A stretch of DNA of 64,000 nt from Heterohyrax brucei (lineage: Eukaryota; Chordata; Mammalia; Hyracoidea; Procaviidae). Position 1 is the first letter of the stretch. Each line of letters starts with the position of its first letter. The notes beneath the pieces are model-generated. The model ran no database searches. It saw only the letters and a program-made list of their open reading frames with translations, and had not been told where the DNA came from. This document shows positions 56,388-64,000 of the stretch, one piece after another. The translations under genes were made by a program, and so were the position numbers. The stretch spans positions 6,113,501-6,177,500 of the forward strand of contig CM053154.1 of NCBI GenBank assembly GCA_028571685.1, written 5' to 3'.

Positions 56388-56570
56388 CCAGGTGGCACAG
56401 TAGTTCAGAGCCTGACTGTCAGAGTTCAAATCCACGTCATGGCTGCGTGGGAGCAAGACCTGGGCATCTGTTACCACAAAGATTACAGCCTAGGAAACCC
56501 TATGGGGCCGTCATACTCAGTCACGTGGGTCACAGGGAACCCAAATGGACTCTAGAGCAACCACCCACAA
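56388..56570 (+). repeat. AfroSINE copy, long form
   Basis: Head 'gccaggtggcacagtagttc', middle 'ctgttaccacaaagattaca', tail 'gggaacccaaatggactcta'. Confidence 0.82.
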
Positions 56571-56594
56571 CAAATGACATGGGTCAAGAGCAAA

Positions 56595-56665
56595 GGGTCT
56601 GTGTACCTCTGTATCTTACAACTGCATGTGATTCTACAATAATTTCAAAATAAAAGTTTAATTCA
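56595..56665 (+). mobile_element. L1 3' end fragment
   Basis: 'actgcatgtgattctacaat' followed by 'aatttcaaaataaaag' is a known L1M end pattern. Confidence 0.5.
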
Positions 56666-56669
56666 AAGA

Positions 56670-56822
56670 CAGATTCAGGGTGGGAGGAAGAAGGGAGACA
56701 GGGAGGAAGGGGCGGAAGGAGGGAGGAAGAGAAGGGTGGAGGGAGGGAGGGAGAGAGGGAGACGCAGAGGAGGGGACGTGCACGGGGGAGGGCAGGCGGG
56801 AGCACGGGGAGGCGGGCAGGGC
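56670..56822 (+). repeat. GGA-rich polypurine tract
   Basis: About 150 bp of almost pure G and A on the plus strand with many GGG runs. It can in principle form G-quadruplex or triplex structures. The Gly, Arg and Glu rich frames here are simple-sequence translations. Confidence 0.9.
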
Positions 56823-57369
56823 TGGCACTGGCCCCGTGATTTCTCTCACTTACAGGCACAGGACCCGACAAGGGCCCTTTTCTTTCTCGGTACCTGCATC
56901 CTCAAAGCTCACCAGAAAGCGACAGACAGAGCACTCACAGACCCTGTGATAATCCTCGAATGTGAGACAGTCTAGAGGAAGAATGACACAAGGAAAACTT
57001 GTAAACATTCATGTTTCCATAATAAGATCAGGTTTGTAGAAATATAATACGCCCTAATTTGGTTTTCCTGTAGCTCCAGTGAATGAAAATGTCTACTTAC
57101 TTATTATCAAATCTGATTTTTCTCCCCCAAAGCAGCAGCTTGCTTGCTACTCAAGATAACAAAAGAGGTCTCTCATCCACCCCAGCCCCCCGGAATGTAC
57201 TGGGGTATTACGCGATTGCTGGCAATTACCGCTAGAGTTAATCTGAACACACACAAGCCATGCTCCCCTACACCACACAAATGTGACACCTCCCAATTAA
57301 GGGGCAAAACACGTTATTAAGAGATCAACTTTTAGAGGAAAGCATTCTTGCAGCCAGGCTGACAGTTAC
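56823..57369. other. Unique stretch
   Basis: No feature recognised. Confidence 0.4.
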
Positions 57370-58089
57370 ATCCCAACAGGAAAACACTTTTCACTACGTT
57401 TGTAAACTCATGCTTTTCAAAAATAAAAAAAAAAATAATCAAAGCAACAGTAAGCTGAGTGCTGGGCATATCTCAAACAGGGACCAAGTGTCTGGCCACC
57501 GCTCTCACAAGGGACCCTCAGTCTCTGGGGTGGGAAGGCTTGTTGTGAGCAGTCTTCCTGTCACACCCCCTTCTTGGACTCCCGTGACCCCAGGCACTAC
57601 AGAACCAAACACAGCCTGCCCTGGTTCCCTGACTGGCTTCAGAGCAGAATATTGGTTTTTACAGGCTGATTTGTGGAAGGAGACAACCAGGCCTTTCCGC
57701 ACCTAAGCAGCTTACGCACAGATACCACCCGTCTGCGCTGGACTGAGTGTTGCCATGATGTCAAGCAGCCAGGTGGATTCAGCCCCACTTTACAGATGAA
57801 AAAACTGAGGCTAAGCCAGTAGAAGCAATGTGTTCAAGAGTCACATAACAAATGAGAGCCAGGGCTTACACATGTCTATATACCTGTACCTCTCCACACT
57901 GGTCTGTACACCGGTACCTCTCTCCACACTGGTCCCTCTAAGCCCGTGTCTGTGCAGAAGCACTCAGCCTCAGAAAAGCAAGAGTGAAGAACACACACCT
58001 GGGTTAACTGGTGTTCAGTAGACTTACTAACAAAGCTAAAAGGTCAAGACAGAACCTTCATTCCCCGGCTGCTCTCATCATGCTGGGTA
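57370..58089. other. Stretch with weak repeat scraps
   Basis: 57390-57425 resembles a mariner element end ('acgtttgtaaactcat'). 57640-57710 resembles the middle of a long-form SINE. 57765-57870 resembles MIR ('acagatgaaaaaactgaggc'). None is long enough to call firmly. Confidence 0.4.
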
Positions 58090-58622
58090 CGAATCATCTG
58101 CGGCCACAGTCAAAGTGACCACCACCTTAACGGCCTCAAACAACACCAGGGTACTGTCTCACTGCTTTGTAGGTTGGCCACCCAATGGGTTCCCAGTTCA
58201 CAAGGCCAAAATCAAAGTGTCAGCCAGTGGACCTTTACAGGGAGGCTCTGAGGGGGGACGCACTTCCACACTTATTACTCACGTTGTGGGCTGAGTCCAG
58301 TGTTGGCAGAACGGAAGTCCCACTCCCTTTCTAGCTGTCAACAGGGGGGGTACCTTTAGCTACCAGAGACGCTCACTCTGTGGTCCTGGTACCTGAGCCC
58401 CAACACCTGGGAGCCAGCAAGGGAATGTCACCTGCTTCCCACTCCTGGAATCTTGGACTTCCCTCTGCACATTTATTTACTCTGCGTTCCTTGTCTGTAA
58501 CCACTACAGAAAGTTCTCTCCTTGTACAGGGTCCTCAGTTTGTGGCCCCCTGGGATAATCAGGATAATGCCCCATCTCAAAGTTCATAATCTTCATCACA
58601 GCCACAAAGTCCCTTTTCCAGC
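58090..58622 (-). mobile_element. MaLR-type LTR, MLT1-like, antisense
   Basis: Landmarks on the plus strand: 'cggcctcaaacaacaccagg', 'aaggccaaaatcaaagtgtc', 'gataatcaggataatgcccc' and 'ccacaaagtccctttt'. These are the reverse of the blocks in the LTR at 3029-3388. Confidence 0.65.
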
Positions 58623-58639
58623 AAGGCAGCGACTCAAGG

Positions 58640-58812
58640 AATCCCTGGGCAGTGACGACAGTTACGTGCCTGGCTGCTAACCCAAAGGCTGGAGGCACTC
58701 GGGAGAAGGGCCTGGGAGTCACCATCCTAACAGATCAGCCATTGAAAACCCCATGGAACACAGTTCTACTCCGACCCACATGAGACTGCTGTGAGCCAGA
58801 GAGGACTCAAAG
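58640..58812 (+). repeat. AfroSINE copy, RTE-like middle variant
   Basis: Head reduced, then 'cctggctgctaacccaaagg', 'gagaagggcctgggagtcac', 'gatcagccattgaaaacccc', tail 'gtgagccagagaggactcaa'. Confidence 0.78.
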
Positions 58813-59034
58813 GAAACCAGGAGTAAGTTCACAGGCTCCAGGACCACAGCGAGGACAGCTGTGGTGGCATTCCTCAGCCTTAGCACCGCCCACTTGTCTG
58901 GGATGTGCACTGCCAGGATTTCAAGCTCTCCTCCAGGGCTCAGGTTCTTGACAAGGGCACTGCCGAAGAAACGATGTGTCAGCCCGGCACAGGGCGGTTC
59001 CTTCCCATGATACAACTAGGCAGAGTCCCCAGAT
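58813..59034. other. Unique island between SINEs
   Basis: A GC-rich 220-bp stretch. On the minus strand an open frame follows an acceptor-like 'tcgtttcttcggcag'. It might be an exon, but I recognise no protein. Confidence 0.3.
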
Positions 59035-59190
59035 GGAGCAGGTGGGTAATGGAGCTGCTACCTCAAAGGCTGAAGGAGACACAGAAGAAAGGCCTAGCCA
59101 TCTACTGTTGACAAGTCAGCCACTGAAAACTCTATGGGGTGTAACTATTCAGACACACATGGGGTCAGAGTCAGGTCGACAGCAGGAAAA
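59035..59190 (+). repeat. AfroSINE copy, RTE-like middle variant
   Basis: 'gctacctcaaaggctgaagg', 'gaagaaaggcctagccatct' and 'caagtcagccactgaaaact', then tail 'tcagagtcaggtcgacagca'. Confidence 0.78.
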
Positions 59191-59271
59191 TTGGGCAGTT
59201 CCACCCAAGGACAAATTACAGGAACCCTCTTCCCAACCTCAGTGTTTTGGGGGAGCCTAATATCCCTGAAA

Positions 59272-59430
59272 AGAGCCCTGGTGGTATAGTCATTAAATGT
59301 TACATCTGCTAACCCAAAGGTCGGCAGTTCAAATCCACCAGGCGCTCCTTGGAAACTCTATAGAGCAGTTCTATTCTGCCCCAGTGGGTCACTACGGGTC
59401 AGAACTGACTCGACGGCACTGGGTTTGATT
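59272..59430 (+). repeat. AfroSINE copy with perfect target duplication
   Basis: A short form: head 'gagccctggtggtatagtca', tail 'gaactgactcgacggcactg'. It is flanked by identical 14-bp 'taatatccctgaaa' at 59258-59271 and 59431-59444. Confidence 0.96.
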
Positions 59431-59444
59431 TAATATCCCTGAAA

Positions 59445-59658
59445 GACGACCCGGCAGCAAGACAGTTAAACATTTGGCTAACTGAAAGGTCAGCAGTTCA
59501 AACCTACCAACCCCTCAACACAATAAAGATATGGCTACTTGGCAATTTGCTTCTGTAAAGGTTTACAGCGTTGGAATCCCTATGGGGCCACTCTGCTCTG
59601 TCCTCCAGAGTCAACAGGAATCGAAATCGACTCAGCAGCAGTGGGTCTGGTTTTCTCG
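59445..59658 (+). repeat. AfroSINE copy, long form, same target
   Basis: 'ggctaactgaaaggtcagca', long-form middle 'tgcttctgtaaaggtttaca', tail 'gaaatcgactcagcagcagt'. A third copy of the target, 'taacatccctga', follows at 59659-59670, so this older SINE used the same site first. Confidence 0.93.
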
Positions 59659-59899
59659 TAACATCCCTGAGGGGTGAGCACCTCATTCTCTGGGACAACT
59701 AGAATTTAATTTTCCTAGTAGAATCCAGGGAACTTAATCTTAGTGATGTTGGGACACTGGAATCTGCTTAGCTGGGGATGGTGAGAAAGTCACGTGTCCC
59801 AACTCATAGGAGTGACAGAGTCAGCGAAGACCTGTAAGACCTATGTCCATGTTAACCAACCAGGTCTGTCACTAGCGACCCACAAAATACAAGGCCCGA

Positions 59900-60058
59900 C
59901 CCACACCCAGGGCTGTCCAGTCAATCCTGACTCACAGGAACCCTACAGGACAGAGCAGAACTGCCCCACAGAGTTTCCAAGGAGCGCGTAGCAGATATGA
60001 ACTGCTGAACTCTTGGTCAGTAGTCATACAGACTAACCCCTAGGCCACCAGGGTTTCC
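59900..60058 (-). repeat. AfroSINE copy
   Basis: Tail 'ctgtccagtcaatcctgact', middle 'gagtttccaaggagcgcgta', head 'ctaacccctaggccaccagg'. Confidence 0.92.
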
Positions 60059-60691
60059 AATTCAAGCCCAAGAGGGGAAATCAACACCGGCTGCTTAAAC
60101 TCCCAGGCACCCAGTGATGGGAAGAAGCATCATTTGTCCAGGGACAACACAGAACTGGCCTTCCTACCTTAACAAGCGGGGCCACAGAAGCTGCTGACGC
60201 CCTTCCTGGTTTCAGGAAATAAATAAATAACAAAGGGTGTCACTTACAAACAATGCTTCTAACAGGCGCCAAGAACTCACAGACAATGAGCTATGATTCA
60301 TGTTTTCAAATGAGATGGAGTTTTACCATTTTCTTTTCCCTCGTGATCCAGCCATCGGCCAAGCCACAGGCCAGGCTGGAGGGTGGCCCACCCACAGACC
60401 CACCAGACCTTCCAGGGACACAGCCCCGTTGTTGGTCTCCCCCAAAAGCACTGAGATTGGCTCAGAAGGACGCTGATCACTTTCTGCAAGGCCAGGACAA
60501 TTATTTAACGGAAGGAACCCCTCCGTCCCAGACACAGATACCCTTCTCTGTCAGAAACCCCCAGGATCCTCCTGGGGCCAATGCCCACACAAGAGAGGAG
60601 GCTGGGAGGTCCCCAGCCTGTGCTCACTCTCAGGCTCCCTTCTGCATGGCGAGTGGGGCGTTCACGGCCTCCTCAGCCTCTCAGATCGCAC
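60059..60691. other. Unique stretch
   Basis: The 154-codon plus frame at 60253-60717 is Pro-rich, overlaps minus frames and has no domain. No repeat recognised. Confidence 0.4.
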
Positions 60692-60872
60692 TCTTGGGGC
60701 CACTCAGCCGATTCTAACTCATTTCAAACCTGCAGGACAGATCAGAGCCGCCCAAGGGCCTTCCACAGCTGCCGTCTGCACAGAAGCAAGCAGCCACACT
60801 TCTCCTGTGAAGCAGCGGGTAGGTTGGAATCACAGATCTCTCAGTTAGCAACCGAGTGTTTAACCGCAGCTC
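60692..60872 (-). repeat. AfroSINE copy, long form
   Basis: Tail 'ccactcagccgattctaact', middle 'ctgcacagaagcaagcagcc', head 'gagtgtttaaccgcagctcc'. Confidence 0.88.
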
Positions 60873-61396
60873 CTACTGCTGCTAAACAGTCGTGCTGTTC
60901 CATTGCCACCCCGTTCACCTGTCTCACCGCAGCCTGGCGAGGCCCCGCCCTCTATCCCTGCGGCTCCGATCTCTCCCAGAATCTCCCAGCACAACCATCT
61001 GGTATATTTCTCTCCTGCAGCAACTCGAATTCTTAACAGTGAGTTTTCCTACAACCGAAGTGTTAACAAAAGGTGTGACGTTAGACACTGCCACCATGAG
61101 TGCTACCCAAGTTTCTGGAAGGAGTGTGACTTAACAGGAACACAGCCATGTTCTGGCCCAGGCCTGTCCTCGTGAGATGACCCTGTCTGTTTAATCTGTG
61201 AACACTTCCTTTACACTCCACAAGGTCCTCCCAGGTCTCCCAGGAGGCAGTGACGGGTGTGACCGGCCCTGGAAACACACGGAGTCCTGACAAGGCTCTC
61301 CTCCACCCATGATGAGCATGGCACACAGCTGCAGAGAGAGGTGGTGAAGTCTAGGGCCAGCTGCCAGGGTTCAAATCCAGGCCCTCTCACACACTG
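60873..61396. other. Unique stretch
   Basis: Overlapping frames in three phases. No feature recognised. Confidence 0.4.
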
Positions 61397-61705
61397 AGGG
61401 CTTAGTGGTTCAGTCACACAATTCCTGCCATCCACGCAGGAGGCCCAGGTTCGGCCCCCAGCCAACGCACCCAACGTGCATTGTGTGTCATCAGTGGAGG
61501 CTTGTCTGTTGCTATGACACCAAACAGGTGTCAGTACAGCTTTCACACTAAGACCAGGAGAAAAGGCCTGGCGACCTACTGCAGAAAATCAGCCAATGAA
61601 AACCGTCTGGATCAAGCGGATCTGATCAGGACTGGCAGGGTTCTGCTCTGCTGTGAACGCTGTTGAGGCCATCTGGACACTGCTACAGCAGTCATCACAG
61701 GCGGA
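61397..61705 (+). mobile_element. tRNA-Gly/RTE composite retroposon
   Basis: 61397-61468 is tRNA-Gly-like ('cttagtggttcagtcacaca', then 'cccaggttcggcccccagcc'). It is followed by RTE 5' sequence ('gtggaggcttgtctgttgct', 'aaaaggcctggcgacctact', 'aaatcagccaatgaaaaccg') and then what looks like a jump to RTE 3' sequence ('gggttctgctctgctgtgaa'). A tRNA head joined to both ends of an RTE, with the coding centre missing, is a typical design for a LINE-dependent SINE. Confidence 0.7.
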
Positions 61706-61866
61706 GGACTAAACCAAACTCACTGTCATCAGCGGATTCTGACTCACAGCAACCCTACAGCCAGAGTAGAACCGCTCCCATAGAGTTTCCAAGGGACGCC
61801 TGCTTAATTCAAACTGCCGACCTTCTGGTTAGCAGCCGCGGCATTTAACCACTGCACCACAGGCTG
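61706..61866 (-). repeat. AfroSINE copy
   Basis: Tail 'actgtcatcagcggattctg', middle 'gagtttccaagggacgcctg', head 'gcatttaaccactgcaccac'. Confidence 0.92.
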
Positions 61867-62130
61867 AGAATAGGAAAGCAACTGATCATCTAGGTCTTGA
61901 GCTCTTCTGCCACTTCCAGGACTGAGGTTTAAATTGTCCTACACAACCCGCATCAGGCCACTGTTACAGCAGGGCCTGGTCCCCCAGGGAGGCCTAGAAG
62001 CAGTCAGCTGAAAGTCACTTCCTGCTTCCCGACAGGCATTCTGCCCCTAGGTCATCCAGTCTGCTCTGACCAGAGGACCCTACAGGACAGAGCAGAACTG
62101 CCCAAGGTTTCCAGAGCTGTCATCTTTCCT

Positions 62131-62284
62131 GGGAGCCCTGGTGTTGCAGTTAAGAGCTCAGCTGCTGATCAATGTGTAGGCAGTTCAAATCTACCTGCCA
62201 CTCCTTGGAAAGCCCCTGGAAGAGTCCTACTCTGTCCTACAGGGTTGCTATGCGTCTGCCTCAGTGGCAACGGGTTGTTTGTTT
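62131..62284 (+). repeat. AfroSINE nested, first of two
   Basis: Head 'gggagccctggtgttgcagt', tail 'gtctgcctcagtggcaacgg'. Confidence 0.92.
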
Positions 62285-62298
62285 GTAATCCTTATAGA

Positions 62299-62463
62299 GG
62301 AACAGTGCTGGCAGACTGTTTAAGAGCTATGGCTGCTAACCAAAAGGCTGGCAGTTCAAATCCACCAGCTGCTCCTGGGAAACCCTCTAGGACAGTTCTA
62401 CTCCACCCTAAAGGGTCGCTGCAATTCGGAACAGACTCCCTGGCAGCCAGTTGTCCTGTTTTA
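62299..62463 (+). repeat. AfroSINE nested, second of two
   Basis: Head 'gaacagtgctggcagactgt', middle 'ggctgctaaccaaaaggctg', tail 'gaacagactccctggcagcc'. The 14 bp between the two inner copies ('gtaatccttatag') resembles the outer target, so both probably used one site. Confidence 0.9.
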
Positions 62464-62580
62464 ACATCTATGGAAGCTGACTGCCACATCCTTCCCCTGC
62501 CAAGCAGCTGGTAGGGTCCAGCTGCAGACCTTTCAGATGGCAGCCACGCTCCCAACCAGTGCCCCACCACGGCTCCCCGC

Positions 62581-64000
62581 CAGGCCGCCTGCCAGCCCTT
62601 AATGCCCATTCTCCTGGGACCAGAGGCCTCTCTCCCATGTGCTCCAGCTGCTCTTGGACTCCCTGTGCTGGGTTCCCTGCACTCTGCCCCAGCAGTCTCC
62701 TCACAAAACATCCCCCAGGGTGCTCACCGCGGCCGCCATCCCAGCAGGAATCACCACTCCAGCTGCTCTCCTCCGCGGTCTGGGTACTTCCACGAAGATG
62801 TCCCCCAGACTGAACAGTCAGACGGCACCCAGGATGTGAGTGCATGGTCAGTCCACAGTCAGAAAACTCTGCCATGGCCCCTGTGAACCTGTCTGAGCCT
62901 CCGTTTCCTCAATCTGCCCTAATGGTTCCTGAAGCAAGGATGCCCCCTCAGCCCTGGCACAAACACCAAAGCCCAGCGTGACCCCAGGAGGCACGATACC
63001 TGCCCCAGGAAAGGCCCAAGGCACTGTGGACACCTGCTGCACATCACGGGCCACTGCAGGCCACAGTCACCAATCAGATCGACTGGGATTCACAGAAAGG
63101 AGGCCTAAGACTAGAGGCCCACAAGCTGTCCAGTGGTCAGAGTCCCAGGCTGAAGCCAAGTGGCAGGCAGAGTGGGCAAGGCAGGCCGGGGCGGGCACAG
63201 CACCTGTAAGGCCAAGGGTACACTGCCTATGGTGGGCCCAGAGCCCACACCCTGTGGCTAAGGGAAGCAAGGTCACAGATGCTCTGGGCAGAAGGGTTTG
63301 GCCTCCGTGAGGCAGATCTCAGACTTCACACAGGAGGACCACGACAACACCACAAGCAGATCTCAGGGGGCATTCAGACGGAAGAGGTGTGGGCAAGTCA
63401 AGACAGCCGAGACCCTTAGGCCTTGGCCAGGCCCAGCTGCAAGTGCTGGTGAAGGGGGGCAGGGCGACGCTTGGCCAGGGGCCTGCCGGCTTCACCATTG
63501 AGAAAAAACTTGCCTCTGGAATGTGTAGTTGGAGGACAAAACCTAAACTTGCAACTCGACACCCCGAACCCCTCAGGAAACAGCCCAGAGCAGTGTAGCA
63601 AATACAGGCCTCGAGACAACCTTCTGTCCCAGCCTCAGGGTGCACACATGCTGAGAAGCTTCAGGTGCCCCGCAGGGCCCCGACAGGGCCATCAACTGAC
63701 CGCCGGGGTCGCGCACACCACTCCTGGTTGGATGCAAGCAGCATTCTGAGTTTTGATCACTGCAACGTGCCACTGCCCACCAAGACACACACTGAACGTA
63801 ACTTCATCCAAGTGGCAAAAAAGGCTTCTGGCCAAGGACCGCGGAGATGCCCGCACAACAGACCGCTTCCGCCACAAGCCTAAAGTACACCCGTCAGGGG
63901 TACACTGAGGCTGCAAAGTTCCACCCTGGGGTGCCCTCGAACTGGAAGTGGGAGACGAGACACCCTCCAAGAGTGACACAACCTGACCCAACCCCGCAGG
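62581..64000. other. Right end of the window, unique GC-rich DNA
   Basis: A MIR-like scrap ('gagcctccgtttcctcaatc') is at 62890-62925. The rest, about 1.1 kb, has no recognised repeat, which is unusual here. Frames of 68 to 110 codons occur on both strands without a domain. Confidence 0.4.

Larger units (their letters stand above)
62045..62580 (-). repeat. AfroSINE, long form, carrying two other SINEs
   Basis: The outer minus-strand copy runs 62045-62130 ('tcatccagtctgctctgacc', 'gagctgtcatctttc') and resumes at 62465-62580 ('atggaagctgactgccacat', 'gcagctggtagggtccagct'). Between lie two plus-strand copies. Confidence 0.88.

Noticed and set aside
56584..56975. Overlapping Arg/Gly and Pro/Ser rich frames
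   Set aside because: Both strands of a GGA-rich polypurine tract.

Overview
This window is mammalian nuclear DNA with no protein-coding gene that I can support. It is very dense in interspersed repeats, many of them nested. The repeat families point to an afrotherian, probably the elephant, hyrax and sirenian group. Evidence is (1) about fifty copies of a tRNA-derived SINE of the AfroSINE type, with heads like ccctggtggcgcagtggtta and tails like gagtcagaatcgactcga; (2) many pieces of an RTE-clade LINE of the RTE1/BovB type whose 3' tail matches the SINE tail; (3) MaLR-type LTRs; (4) L1 3' ends with a long 3' UTR and a G-rich tract; (5) old MIR and L1M relics shared by all placental mammals. 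The species is inferred from remembered repeat families, not from a database search.

Layout. 1-1715: an antisense MaLR LTR with probable internal sequence. 1716-14340: SINEs, MIR, LTRs, an old L1M, a palindromic mariner copy (10461-11019) and an RTE 3' end (11110-11912), plus a roughly 230-bp unclassified repeat present twice (3548-3812 and 7022-7290). 14341-15306: a GC-rich minisatellite of 40-bp units; almost every unit carries a CCAAT box and a GC-box core. A good TATA box lies about 300 bp downstream. 17273-17765: a degenerate CAC/ACC simple repeat. 25300-29140: one RTE copy on the plus strand broken by a mariner element, an L1 with a grown microsatellite, and one SINE inside another. 31225-34027: the longest RTE copy, antisense, retaining recognisable endonuclease and reverse transcriptase pieces and carrying a roughly 600-bp insert. 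41436-42290: an antisense L1M split by two SINEs. 46586-48920: two more palindromic mariner elements. 54536-56300: a young L1 3' fragment inserted in an old L1M with a perfect 12-bp target duplication. 58090-59670: a MaLR LTR followed by a run of SINEs, two of them stacked on one target site. 61397-62580: a tRNA-Gly/RTE composite and a SINE holding two others.

The parts interact as a retrotransposon ecosystem. The RTE LINE is the likely enzyme source for the SINEs because they share a 3' tail. L1 supplies the poly-A-tailed insertions. The mariner derivative is a non-autonomous, fold-back DNA transposon whose only coding traces are pieces of the transposase C-terminus, present on both strands. 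The open reading frames above 100 codons are chance frames in GC-rich or repeat DNA. Whether the window is intergenic or intronic cannot be decided from sequence alone.
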